A stretch of DNA of 64,000 nt, taken from NCBI GenBank assembly GCA_017428725.1, contig JAFRQH010000009.1, positions 1 to 64,000 on the forward strand, in the 5' to 3' direction. The notes under the pieces were generated by a model. It was not told the origin of the DNA, made no database searches, and saw only the letters and a program-made list of their open reading frames with translations. Of the stretch, positions 1-8,241 are shown in pieces (within the stretch, counting starts at the first letter, position 1; the number at the start of each line of letters is the position of its first letter). This DNA is from Bacteroidales bacterium (lineage in GTDB: Bacteria > Bacteroidota > Bacteroidia > Bacteroidales > UBA932). A program made the position numbers and the translations under genes.

Positions 1-1
1 C

Positions 2-1732
2 CGCCGCGCCGTCTACGGCCGCTACATCGGCTGGGGCCTGCGCCACCGCTGGGTCTACTGGGTGGTGCTGGTGGCCCTGTTCGGCATCCCGACCTGCCTG
101 CTGCCCAGCAAATTCGGCGACGAGTACCGCGCACCGCTCAAGCCCTATCAGGTCGTGCTCAACAAGATCGTGGGCTGGCGGCCCTACGCCGACAACAAGA
201 GCACGGTGGACAAGGTCCTCAGCTCCACCTTCGGTCTCTTCAACAAGGCCATGAACCACTCCAACTTCTACCGCGAGCCGTCCCGTCCGCAGCTGTCGAT
301 CCGGGCCGGCATGCCCGAGGGCTGCACGGTCCAGCAGCTCAACGAGGTGATGCGCAGCATGGAGAACTACCTCGCCCACTTCGACGAGATCGACGTCTTC
401 GAGACCCGCGTCACGGCCTACAACGACGGCTCCATCACGGTCTGGTTCAAGCCCGGATACGAGGGCACCTGGCTGCCCTCGCGCATCAAGGGCGATGTCA
501 TCTCGATGGCCACCAACTTTGGCGGGGCCAACTGGTCCGTCACCGGCATCGACGACAGCTACTTCAACAACAACATCCGCACGGACAGCAAGTCCAACAC
601 CATCAACCTCACGGGCTACAACTACGACGAACTCTCCGACTACGCCGAGCGGCTGATCGACCACCTGCGGACCAACCGCCGCGTCTCCGAGCCCGAGGTC
701 TGGGGCATGAACTATTCCGACCGCCCCCGGACGGAGTTCAACCTGCGCTATGATTTCGAGGCGCTCAGCGCCCGCGGCATCAGCCCCTACGCCTACTACG
801 CCGCCCTCCAGTCGCCGCTTTACGATGCGAACCTGCGGACCCTCCCGTACGACGGGAAATACGTCCGCGTGCGCCTCGTTTCCTCGGCCAAGGACGCGCT
901 GGACCTCTGGCACATCGACAATTCTGCCGTCCAGGTGGACGCCGACCACAAGATGAAACTCTCCGAAGCGGGGAGCATCTCCAAGGACCGTACGGGCCTG
1001 CCCATCCGCAAGGAGAACCAGTCCTACGCAATCTCCGTGCGCTTCAACTTCATCGGTTCCGCCCAGTTGTCCAACAAGGCCATCAAGGAGGCCGTGGACT
1101 GGATGAACGACGAGGTGCTGCCCATCGGCTTCCGGGCCGACGACAACCGCAGCGGGTGGTTCTACAACGAGAAAGAGAAGTTTGCCTGGCTGATCCTGCT
1201 GGTGATCGCCATCATCTTCGTGATCTGCTCGATCCACTTCAACTCCCTGCGCCTGCCGCTCGCCATCATCCTGATGATCCCGCTGTCGTTCGTGGGACTG
1301 TTCCTCGCCTTCGGCCTGAGTGACTTCACCTTCGACAAGGGCGGCTTCGCGGCGTTCGTGATGCTCTCCGGCATCACGGTCAACGCCGGCATCTACCTCG
1401 TCTCCGAGTGGCGCGCGGAGCGCTCCGGCGGACCGGTCCGCCGGTACCTCCGCGCCTTCGGCCACAAGATCCAGCCCATCTCCCTGACCATCCTCTCCAC
1501 GGTCCTGGGCCTGATCCCCTTCCTGTTCGACGGCCCGTCCGAAGTCTTCTGGTTCGCCTTCGCCATCGGCACCATCGCCGGCCTGCTCTTCTCGATCCTC
1601 GCCCTGGTCTTCTACCTCCCGGTCTTCGCCCTGCCACGTCCAGCCCGCGCCCCGGGTGCCCTTCCGCGGTTGACCCATCGTCGGACGGTGACTGATAATC
1701 AGTCAGTTACAAATCAACCATCGGAGAAATAG
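2..1732 (+). CDS. RND family efflux transporter, C-terminal part (5' end outside window)
   Basis: The frame is open from base 2, so the gene starts before the window; about 576 residues remain. The hydrophobic run at roughly residues 395-560, with short loops and the Gly/Pro-rich helix ends of AcrB/CzcA-type proton-driven inner-membrane pumps, and the long periplasmic pore-type domain before it, support the RND family. The last transmembrane helix ends near YLPVF, followed by a polar tail. The last ~14 codons lie inside an 80-base repeat (1691-1770) that also precedes another gene, so the native C-terminus may have been replaced when the repeat arrived. The substrate cannot be told from this fragment. 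Partner membrane-fusion and outer-membrane genes would be expected upstream. Confidence 0.85.
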   Translation, partial: RRAVYGRYIGWGLRHRWVYWVVLVALFGIPTCLLPSKFGDEYRAPLKPYQVVLNKIVGWRPYADNKSTVDKVLSSTFGLFNKAMNHSNFYREPSRPQLSIRAGMPEGCTVQQLNEVMRSMENYLAHFDEIDVFETRVTAYNDGSITVWFKPGYEGTWLPSRIKGDVISMATNFGGANWSVTGIDDSYFNNNIRTDSKSNTINLTGYNYDELSDYAERLIDHLRTNRRVSEPEVWGMNYSDRPRTEFNLRYDFEALSARGISPYAYYAALQSPLYDANLRTLPYDGKYVRVRLVSSAKDALDLWHIDNSAVQVDADHKMKLSEAGSISKDRTGLPIRKENQSYAISVRFNFIGSAQLSNKAIKEAVDWMNDEVLPIGFRADDNRSGWFYNEKEKFAWLILLVIAIIFVICSIHFNSLRLPLAIILMIPLSFVGLFLAFGLSDFTFDKGGFAAFVMLSGITVNAGIYLVSEWRAERSGGPVRRYLRAFGHKIQPISLTILSTVLGLIPFLFDGPSEVFWFAFAIGTIAGLLFSILALVFYLPVFALPRPARAPGALPRLTHRRTVTDNQSVTNQPSEK

Positions 1733-1770
1733 CCGAAGGATAAACTGTAAAACATTGATAATCAATAATG
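1691..1770 (+). repeat. 80-base leader repeat, copy A, with two palindromes
   Basis: This block aligns without gaps to 5176-5255, matching at 67 of 80 bases by eye. It contains the near-perfect palindromes ACTGATAATCAGT (1691-1703) and ATTGATAATCAAT (1754-1766), with starts 63 bases apart. It ends at the start codon of the first propeller lipoprotein gene. It also forms the 3' end of the RND gene. A regulatory leader or a recombination footprint are both possible. Confidence 0.8.
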
Positions 1771-2880
1771 CTTAAAGAAATGAAATCTCAGAGATTCTTC
1801 GTACTGACCGCCGTGCTGGCAGCCGTGTTGCTGGCAGGGTGTGACGACAAAGCCACCGACGGCGCCGTGCCCGTGCCGGACAACATCCGGCCGGAGACCC
1901 TGGCGCAGGTGGTCGCCTCCATCGAACTGGTCCCGCTGCAGACTACGGACCAGCTGCTGGGCGGCTCGGTGAACGTGACGCCCGATTCCGGCGACGGCTG
2001 GATCGTATATGACACGCAGAACGGCATCATCCACCACTACGATGCCGCTGGGAAGTTCCTGGGCCGGATCGGCCTGCCGGGCCGCGGGCCGCAGGAATTC
2101 GAGCGGGCCAATCACGTCCAGGTGCGGGACGGCCTGCTGTATGTCTTCTCGCTGGGATCCTCGGAGCTGGTCGTCTATCGCGAGGACGGCTCCTTCGTGC
2201 GCAAGGAAGAGACGGGCGCTCGGGGTTCCAACGGCGCCATGGCTGTGGACGAAGGCCATCTGGTCTACAGCGGCTATGCTTACGAGGGGGACAACCTGGT
2301 CAAACTGGTTGCCGCCGACGGCTCGCTGACGGAGTTCATCCCGAAGAAGAATCCCAAGATGCTCTCGTTCTTTGGTGCGCAGGTGTTCTCCGACACGGGC
2401 GGGAAGGTCTTCATCATCCCGGAGTGGGACGATACGGTCTACCGTTATGCGGGCGGCCAGGTTGAGCCGGCAGTCCGCTTCGATTTCGGCCGCGCCGCCT
2501 TCGATGATTCTATCTGGAAGCAAGAGGATCCGGCGAGTGCGCTGATGAACAAGGTGGCGTCTGCGGACATCGCCTTCTTGTACGCTTTCTGGGAGACGCG
2601 GCAGATGCGCGCCGTCGGGGTGATGTGCAATGGCGTCCAGCGTAACGGTCCCTGCTTCGGGGTCGAACGACATGGTAAATGGGCGTGGTTTGCTCTCGAA
2701 CAGGGCAAAGCCCTGAGGGAGCCGGTGTGTCTGGAAGGCGATGCCCTGGTCTGCCTGGTCGACCCCGCGCTGCTGGACACCCTCGACCCCGCCCTGCGGG
2801 AGAAGATTGTCAACCCCCAGGTCCTGGACGGCGTGACCGAAGACAGCAACTACCTCCTCGCAAAACTGCATATCAAATGA
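1768..2880 (+). CDS. 6-bladed beta-propeller lipoprotein (paralog 1)
   Basis: A 370-residue protein with a signal peptide and lipobox LLAGC, Cys at residue 25, so it is probably a lipid-anchored envelope protein. The family signature GLPGRGPQEF lies at residues 102-111, in the first propeller blades; the repeated short beta strands fit the 6-bladed (NHL-like) propeller lipoproteins common in Bacteroidales, whose ligand is unknown. The start at 1768 directly follows the leader repeat; an internal ATG at 1780 is a possible alternative. The stop overlaps the next gene's ATG (ATGA), implying translational coupling. Its last ~45 residues match the remnant at 6438-6635. Confidence 0.85.
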   Translation: MLKEMKSQRFFVLTAVLAAVLLAGCDDKATDGAVPVPDNIRPETLAQVVASIELVPLQTTDQLLGGSVNVTPDSGDGWIVYDTQNGIIHHYDAAGKFLGRIGLPGRGPQEFERANHVQVRDGLLYVFSLGSSELVVYREDGSFVRKEETGARGSNGAMAVDEGHLVYSGYAYEGDNLVKLVAADGSLTEFIPKKNPKMLSFFGAQVFSDTGGKVFIIPEWDDTVYRYAGGQVEPAVRFDFGRAAFDDSIWKQEDPASALMNKVASADIAFLYAFWETRQMRAVGVMCNGVQRNGPCFGVERHGKWAWFALEQGKALREPVCLEGDALVCLVDPALLDTLDPALREKIVNPQVLDGVTEDSNYLLAKLHIK

Positions 2881-3965
2881 TGAAAACCACTGGAATCCTG
2901 TCGCTGGCCGCGGCTGCGGCGGCGCTCCTGGCGGGCTGCCGCCGGCCGGCGGGGGACCTGCTGACCATCAACCTGCCCGAACTGGCCGGCGCCGAGCTGC
3001 AGACGGCGTGGACCTTGGACGGGGCCGCCCGGGTGGAAGAATACTTCGAACTGGCGCCGGACCGGCCGCTGGATTTTGTGTGGATGGCCGGTTTCGACGG
3101 GAAGAGACTCTTGTTCAACGCCGGAGACAGCATTTTCCTGGCCGGCCCCGGCGGGAAGATCCTCTCCGCGTTCTCCCGCAAGGGGAACGGCCCGCAAGAG
3201 TACCTGCGGATCAATTCCCCGTTCTTTGACCCGGAGGGCCGGGTGCTGGTCCTGGACCGGATGACGCGCAAAGCCCTGACCTATCAGCCGGACGGGACGT
3301 TTGTCTCGGCGGAGACGGAGATTGATTATATGGATGTCCACTTCTTCCCGGACGGGAGCCGGGTAGTCATGGCGTGGCCGGATTTCACGAAGGAAAGCAG
3401 CCGGACCTTTTCCGTGCTGGGTCCCGACGGGACCGTCCGCAGCAGCGGGCCGGAAAAGAGCACCCGCGAGTTGATGATGTCGATCCAGCCGGGGCGGATG
3501 ATTGCGGCGGCAGATGGATCCTGCTGGTTCCGGTATGCCGAGGTGGACACGCTCTACCGCATCCGGCCGGAAGGAGCCCGGGCCGTCCTTGCGCTTGTGC
3601 GGCCTTCAAAGTCAGAAGGCTCCGTGCAGTACAATGCAGACGGGTCAGTCCTGCTCCAGCAGGATCGCAGCCGTTTCTTCGACCGGAGCTGCGAAGTCCT
3701 CGGGAACCTGATGTTTTACAGTTTTATCGACACGGAGCGCCGCGAGGACCATTATCTTGTCTATGACCTGCGTTCCGGGGCGATTCTTTATCATGGCGAA
3801 GAAGCCCCGCTGCTGCATCTCGACGGTTGGGGTGTACACGCCTGGCCGTCCTACGTCCACGGCCGCGACGCCTGGTGTCAGCTGACCCGTGAGGACGCCG
3901 AAGCGCTCCTGCCCGGCTACAATGACGACAGCAACAACGCTTATCTGCACATCGTCGCCCGATAG
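2877..3965 (+). CDS. 6-bladed beta-propeller lipoprotein (paralog 2)
   Basis: Start chosen at 2877 (ATGATGA overlap with the previous stop) because the signal peptide and lipobox LLAGC begin here; the frame is open further upstream but that part overlaps paralog 1. The product is 362 residues. The family signature reads SRKGNGPQEY at residues 100-109. It ends in DDSNNAYLHIVAR, a weaker version of the DSN tail of paralog 1. Co-transcribed and translationally coupled with paralog 1. Function unknown; presumed surface or periplasmic lipoprotein with a propeller fold. Confidence 0.85.
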   Translation: MMKTTGILSLAAAAAALLAGCRRPAGDLLTINLPELAGAELQTAWTLDGAARVEEYFELAPDRPLDFVWMAGFDGKRLLFNAGDSIFLAGPGGKILSAFSRKGNGPQEYLRINSPFFDPEGRVLVLDRMTRKALTYQPDGTFVSAETEIDYMDVHFFPDGSRVVMAWPDFTKESSRTFSVLGPDGTVRSSGPEKSTRELMMSIQPGRMIAAADGSCWFRYAEVDTLYRIRPEGARAVLALVRPSKSEGSVQYNADGSVLLQQDRSRFFDRSCEVLGNLMFYSFIDTERREDHYLVYDLRSGAILYHGEEAPLLHLDGWGVHAWPSYVHGRDAWCQLTREDAEALLPGYNDDSNNAYLHIVAR

Positions 3966-3969
3966 GAGA

Positions 3970-3998
3970 TGTAACTTTTTTGCGCCGCTTCCGTCATA
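3970..3998 (+). promoter_or_regulatory. ECF-type promoter in front of propeller paralog 3
   Basis: TGTAAC (3970-3975), exactly 16 bases, then CGTCATA (3992-3998). The same two boxes with the same spacing stand in front of the ECF sigma gene on the other strand (8242-8270). The start codon at 4004 lies only 8 bases past CGTC, so the transcript should be nearly leaderless. AAC at -35 and CGTC at -10 are standard ECF promoter elements. Confidence 0.7.
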
Positions 3999-4003
3999 TA
4001 GGT

Positions 4004-5125
4004 ATGAAACGAATCTTATGGCTGTTTGCTGCCGCGGCGCTGCTGTGCGCCTGCGGCGGGCGGGGCGGCGACCGGACGGTCGACGTGGCCGCCGCCACCC
4101 CCGCGGACTTCGAGGCGGTGGCCTCTTTCTGTGAACTCCTACCCGTCGATGAGCGCGAAGCGCCGCTCCCGGCGGTGACGGAAGTGAAGCGCTATGGCGA
4201 CAAAGTTTTCATCAAGTCCGGCCGTTTCCCGGATGTCCCCCGGATCTATATGCTCGAGGGGGGCCGCCTGGCCGGCGTCCTGGACGCCTATGGCCGCGGC
4301 CCGGGGGAGTATCAGGATGCGGAGGGGTTCGCTTTCTGCGAACAGACCTCCGAACTGATCATCAACGACCGGGTCTTCAAGGGCTTCCGCCGCTACAGCG
4401 TCCCGGAGATGAAATGGGTTTCCGACGAACCGCTGGGCAGGTATCTGTCGCAATTCGAGTCGCTGGACGCCACCCGCAGCGTCTTCGCGATCGAGTCGGA
4501 GGAAGGAGAGCCGGGCAGCGTCGTGGTGTGGGACCACGCCAAGGGAGAAGCCGCTTTCACGCTGGAGACGAGCTTTCTGGAAGCCATCCTGCTGTCGGAC
4601 CTGCATCTGGGACGCACTACCGACGGGCGGATCGCATTCGGCCTGATCGGACACGACACCCGGTTCCGGACCGCTTCGGCCGGGGGCTTCAAGCCGGCCG
4701 GCGCGGTCACGTTCGTGCCGGACGCCTTCGGCCCCGCCGTGTGGGAGCAGACCTCGTTCGAGAAGGCGTTCGAGACCTTCTCGAACGTGATCGGGGAAGG
4801 GAAGGATGTCGGCATCGGCGCCGATTTCCCGCTGCTGAGCGGAGACCGGATCGCCTTCTGGTATATGGCCGGATTCAGCGTCGAGCCGAATTGGCGCCTG
4901 GCGGTCTCCGCACCGGACGGCGGCAAGGCCTACTCCGAAGTGCGGATCGAGGGCTATCCCGAGCCGCTGCAGATCGTCGGCTCGGGCGAGGCGCAGTGGT
5001 GCTCGGTCCTGCTGCTCGACCTGCTGGAGGACGTCCCGTCCCCGCAGGGCAAGCTCTACCCGCGCCTGCGCGAACTGAAGGACCAGGGCTGCGAGACCGT
5101 CCTGCTCTTCTGGTCCGCCGTCTGA
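4004..5125 (+). CDS. 6-bladed beta-propeller lipoprotein (paralog 3), predicted ECF target
   Basis: A 373-residue protein starting at ATG 4004; an upstream in-frame TTG at 3980 lies inside the ECF-type promoter and is rejected. It has a signal peptide and lipobox LLCAC. The family signature AYGRGPGEY is at residues 95-103. Unlike paralogs 1, 2 and 4 it is not preceded by, or coupled to, the 80-base leader; its own promoter matches that of the sigma factor encoded at 7767-8234. It is therefore the best candidate for sigma-dependent expression in this cluster. The C-terminal ~35 residues differ from the other paralogs. Ligand unknown. Confidence 0.85.
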   Translation: MKRILWLFAAAALLCACGGRGGDRTVDVAAATPADFEAVASFCELLPVDEREAPLPAVTEVKRYGDKVFIKSGRFPDVPRIYMLEGGRLAGVLDAYGRGPGEYQDAEGFAFCEQTSELIINDRVFKGFRRYSVPEMKWVSDEPLGRYLSQFESLDATRSVFAIESEEGEPGSVVVWDHAKGEAAFTLETSFLEAILLSDLHLGRTTDGRIAFGLIGHDTRFRTASAGGFKPAGAVTFVPDAFGPAVWEQTSFEKAFETFSNVIGEGKDVGIGADFPLLSGDRIAFWYMAGFSVEPNWRLAVSAPDGGKAYSEVRIEGYPEPLQIVGSGEAQWCSVLLLDLLEDVPSPQGKLYPRLRELKDQGCETVLLFWSAV

Positions 5126-5175
5126 CCGGCGGTCCGGCCCAATGCCAGGACCTCACCTCACGCCACCGGACAAAG

Positions 5176-5255
5176 ACTGATAATCAATCAGTTATAAATT
5201 AACCTTCGGAGAAATGACCGAAAGTAAAACCATAAAACATTGATAATCAATGATA
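5176..5255 (+). repeat. 80-base leader repeat, copy B, with two palindromes
   Basis: Second copy of the block at 1691-1770. The palindrome ATTGATAATCAAT is at 5239-5251; the upstream one is ACTGATAATCAAT at 5176-5188, again with starts 63 bases apart. It fills most of the 124-base gap after paralog 3 and overlaps the start codon of paralog 4. Confidence 0.8.
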
Positions 5256-6353
5256 CTCGAAACACCAAGAAGATATGTCCTGATGGCTGCCACACTGGTG
5301 GCCGCGGCGGCGGGCTTGACGGCCTGCCGCCCCGCGCCCGGCGCGGACGGTTTTGTGGGCAAGGACGCCAAGGGGGTAATCACCCTGGCCATCGGGGCGA
5401 CGGCAGACTTGGCGGAGCCGGTGTCGGCCTTCCGTCTGACGGATCATTTCGAGGAGGTCGGCACCATCCTGCCCGGCGACGATCCGTCCACTTACCTGAT
5501 GAACCCAGGCTTTGCTTATTTTGACGAAGAGTCTGTGCTGGCTTTCGCCCGGGACCGTGTGTTGCGCCTGTCTATACGGGACGGCTCCTTCTTGTGCGCT
5601 TACGGACGGCCGGGCCGGGGTCCGGGCGAGTATATCCAGACGGACCAGTGTTATGTCCGCGGCGGGGAGGTCTATGTCAACGACATTTTGAGCAACTACC
5701 ACGTCTATGCGGCCGAAGACGGGAAACTGTTGCGGGAGGCGCCGGTGGCCGAAGACAGGAGTCAGTTCAATATCCTGGGGCCGCTGGAAGGGGAATACTC
5801 CCTGGTATGCTATTCATCGATGAGCACCAAGGACCATCTGTTCGACGTGGTAGACGCTTCCGGCAAGGTCGTCCGCGAGGGTAGTGTGCCGGTGGACTTC
5901 GAAGAGGCCCGCAGACAAGGAGGCATCCGGCTCGGACGCTATGTCCGGATGAACGGGTACACTTGTGTCTCGGACGATAACTATGACCTATACCGTGTCC
6001 TGCCGAAGCGCGACGAACTGTGGATCCGCTTCGACAGGGGAGATTATACACAGCGGAGCGACCGCCGCCTGTCCGTTGACAATTTGAAGGCCATCGGTCC
6101 CTTTTTCTATCTGGAGCTCCACACGGATCGGACCGACGTTATGGCCATCTATGACCTGGACAGCCGTCGGCTGGTCTTCACTTCCACCTACTCCGCCCAG
6201 AAGGACGGCGTCGAACGCTATCACACCTGGGGCATTCCCTATGAACGGGACGGTGAGACCCTTTATCTTCAGCCGGTCATGGCCGAAAGGGACCTGCTGG
6301 TCTGCCGGGACCGAACGGAGCCGGACAATTACTATATCTTCCGTCAGAAATAG
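5250..6353 (+). CDS. 6-bladed beta-propeller lipoprotein (paralog 4)
   Basis: A 367-residue lipoprotein starting inside the leader repeat (ATG 5250). Compared with copy A the start has shifted by one codon: ATG-ATA-CTC here against ATA-ATG-CTT there. Signal peptide with lipobox LTAC. Signature YGRPGRGPGEY at residues 118-128. Many Tyr and Asp residues in short strands fit the propeller fold. It has no clear DSN tail, so it is not the source of the remnant just downstream. Function unknown. Confidence 0.85.
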   Translation: MILETPRRYVLMAATLVAAAAGLTACRPAPGADGFVGKDAKGVITLAIGATADLAEPVSAFRLTDHFEEVGTILPGDDPSTYLMNPGFAYFDEESVLAFARDRVLRLSIRDGSFLCAYGRPGRGPGEYIQTDQCYVRGGEVYVNDILSNYHVYAAEDGKLLREAPVAEDRSQFNILGPLEGEYSLVCYSSMSTKDHLFDVVDASGKVVREGSVPVDFEEARRQGGIRLGRYVRMNGYTCVSDDNYDLYRVLPKRDELWIRFDRGDYTQRSDRRLSVDNLKAIGPFFYLELHTDRTDVMAIYDLDSRRLVFTSTYSAQKDGVERYHTWGIPYERDGETLYLQPVMAERDLLVCRDRTEPDNYYIFRQK

Positions 6354-6437
6354 TCTCGGATTCGGCGGGCGTTTTTGGAAGGTGTTGAAACAGAATGATA
6401 TACAAATCTACTTATGGGTATTTCCCCCTAAGTAAAA

Positions 6438-6635
6438 ATGGAAACGGCTGATAATCAAATAAATGCGAAAACAGCAAGAGCAAGGATCTTAGTGCTGGCG
6501 GCGCTGGTCTGCCTGCTGGACCCGTCCCTGCTGCCGAACCTCGATCCTGCCCTCAAGGAGAAGATCACCAACCCGCAGGTCCTCGGGACCCTCGACGACA
6601 GCAACTTCGTCGTCGCCAAGATCCACTTGAAATAA
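6438..6635 (+). pseudogene. Truncated remnant of a propeller lipoprotein gene fused to leader palindrome
   Basis: A 65-codon open frame. Its first codons contain CTGATAATCAAAT (6448-6460), the palindrome core of the 80-base leader. Its last 45 codons (from ALVCLLDP) match the C-terminus of paralog 1 at about 29 of 45 residues, including LDPAL, NPQVL, DSN and the final lysine. The signal sequence, lipobox and all propeller blades are missing. The simplest reading is an internal deletion in a fifth paralog that left only the leader and tail. It could still be translated as a short peptide, but nothing shows a function. Confidence 0.75.
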
Positions 6636-6644
6636 TCCCGGGGA

Positions 6645-7385
6645 CTATTTCATCGCGCCGACGAAGATCTTTTCGAACTGGCTCTGGGGGATGTTGCCTT
6701 CCAGGCAGATGAAGCGGCCGTAGTCGAAATCTTCGTCGAGGTCCACCAGCACGAAGCCGGAGACCGTGGCGCCGTCGCGGCGGATGAAGATGCGGTTGTA
6801 GCGGCCGCCGGCATGGTTCTCGACCAGGGTCTGGTAGTTGTTGTCGTCAAGGTAGTCGCGGATGTCGCGGCGCAGGCCGCCGGTGGTGCTGTTGCGGCTG
6901 TAGGAGAAGCGTCCGTCCTGGGTATACTGCGCGAACTCCAGCATATACAGCCCGCTCAGGTCCTCGATGACCGAAGAAAGGTTGAACTTCCGGCCCCGGA
7001 ACTCGAAGTCCGGCAGGGTCTGGATCATCTTGAACATATACGGGGACACATAGACGGCGTTGACATCGTCCTGGTCACACCAGCGGTAGTAGACATAGTT
7101 GCTCTCGGGGGGCATCGTGCGGTTCGTCTTGGGAGGCTGGTACCGGGTGCCGCCGGTCTTGGGCCGGGCCAGGGTGAAGGTGACGGCTTCGTCCTCCTGG
7201 ACATCCTTGCCGCTGCGGACGGCCCGCTCGACGGAGTAGGCATTGATCAGGGCGACGATCTTGGCCCGGTTCGCCGGGGTCAGGGCGTCCCATTCTTTCT
7301 GGGAGAAGCCGTCCGGCCGCTTCTGCGCGGATGCGCAGACGGCCAGGAGGCAGAGGCACAGGATGACGGTGAATGACTTTTTCAT
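6645..7385 (-). CDS. DUF4252 domain protein
   Basis: A 246-residue protein. The start at 7385 is chosen because it begins a signal peptide (MKKSFTVILCLCLLAVCASA); the longer open frame runs back into the neighbouring gene. The C-terminal half (around FEFRGRKFNLSSVIEDLSGLY) resembles DUF4252, a Bacteroidota family usually encoded after an ECF sigma factor. Here it is the third gene after the sigma gene and a small membrane protein, 10 bases after the latter, which fits. Presumed periplasmic; mechanism unknown. Confidence 0.75.
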   Translation of the reverse strand: MKKSFTVILCLCLLAVCASAQKRPDGFSQKEWDALTPANRAKIVALINAYSVERAVRSGKDVQEDEAVTFTLARPKTGGTRYQPPKTNRTMPPESNYVYYRWCDQDDVNAVYVSPYMFKMIQTLPDFEFRGRKFNLSSVIEDLSGLYMLEFAQYTQDGRFSYSRNSTTGGLRRDIRDYLDDNNYQTLVENHAGGRYNRIFIRRDGATVSGFVLVDLDEDFDYGRFICLEGNIPQSQFEKIFVGAMK

Positions 7386-7395
7386 GGCGCTGTTG

Positions 7396-7770
7396 CTAGA
7401 GTTGTTGGGGCGTCTGGGCGTTTTCGAGCGTCTGGTCGAAAGACTCGAGCGAGACATTGATGGCGTTGAATCCGGCTCCGACCGGCTCCGAGAAGGCGGA
7501 GAAGGCCTGCTCGAGCGCTGCATAAGCCAGCGCGGGGTCGGAGAAGGTGTCGTAAGGGCTCAGCCGGGGCTGCCGGACGGCAAGCACGACGGTCAGGCAG
7601 GCCAGGGCGAGGGCGGGTGCAGCGACCCAGAACCAGCGGACCGGGCGGCGTGGCGCGTCGTCGAGGGCCTGTGGCCCACGCTCCGCGAGGATGGCTGCGG
7701 AGACGGTGTCTTCCAGGCGCTCCCGGAGTTCGCCGGGGGCCTTGGGTTCCATGTTTTCAGTGTTTGTCAT
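7396..7770 (-). CDS. Small single-pass membrane protein in ECF sigma operon (possible anti-sigma)
   Basis: A 124-residue protein with an acidic N-terminal region, one transmembrane segment at about residues 46-64 (WFWVAAPALALACLTVVLAV) and an Ala/Phe-rich C-terminal part outside. Its start overlaps the sigma-factor stop by ATGA, so the two are translationally coupled. Position and topology are those of a membrane-bound anti-sigma factor, but no zinc-binding ZAS motif (HxxxCxxC) is present, so this role is an inference only. It is followed by the DUF4252 gene. Confidence 0.6.
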   Translation of the reverse strand: MTNTENMEPKAPGELRERLEDTVSAAILAERGPQALDDAPRRPVRWFWVAAPALALACLTVVLAVRQPRLSPYDTFSDPALAYAALEQAFSAFSEPVGAGFNAINVSLESFDQTLENAQTPQQL

Positions 7771-8234
7771 ATCTTCTTGCGTATTTTGTTCTTAATTCTG
7801 TAGAAGGCCACGCGGAGGGCGAGCTCGGTCTTGCCGGTCAGGCGGGCGATCTCGTCGTAGGGGAGGTCGTGGACGAGCCGCAGGCGCACGAGCGAGCGGT
7901 CGGCGTCGGAGAGGCTCCGGACCGCGGCGAGGGCGCGCTCGAGCCGCTCCGACGGCTCTTCGGGCACCTCCGCGGCCAGCGCTTCGGAGACCGCCTCCTG
8001 CGGTCGGGCGCTCCGGCTCCGGATACGGTCCACGCAGAGGTTGCGCAGCAGGACATAGCCCCAGGCCTTGGGATCCTGGACGGTATCCAGCCGCTCCAGG
8101 TCGGAGAGCAACTTGATATACAGGTCCTGGACGGCATCCTCGGCATCCTCCTGCGAGTCGAGCAGGCGGAGTGCAAACTGATAGAAACGGTTCCCCAGCG
8201 GGAGATACAGTCGCGCGAATTCTTCCGGTGTCAT
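7767..8234 (-). CDS. ECF-type RNA polymerase sigma-70 factor
   Basis: A 155-residue protein with the two ECF domains only: sigma region 2 at about residues 8-75 (LLDSQEDAEDAVQDLYIKLL, then the DRIRSR helix) and region 4 at about 100-153, with the DLPYDEIARLTGKTELALRVAFYR helix-turn-helix. It directs polymerase to TGTAAC-N16-CGTC type promoters if it is autoregulated, since such a promoter stands directly upstream. First gene of an operon with a membrane protein and a DUF4252 protein. The same promoter precedes propeller gene 4004, which suggests a local regulon. Confidence 0.92.
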   Translation of the reverse strand: MTPEEFARLYLPLGNRFYQFALRLLDSQEDAEDAVQDLYIKLLSDLERLDTVQDPKAWGYVLLRNLCVDRIRSRSARPQEAVSEALAAEVPEEPSERLERALAAVRSLSDADRSLVRLRLVHDLPYDEIARLTGKTELALRVAFYRIKNKIRKKI

Positions 8235-8241
8235 TTATTAT

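Noticed and set aside
4414..5202. Alternative plus-strand frame overlapping paralog 3 and ending in leader copy B
   Set aside because: Arg/Gly-rich shadow with no signal peptide or motif; it ends in the repeat only because the repeat is open in that frame.
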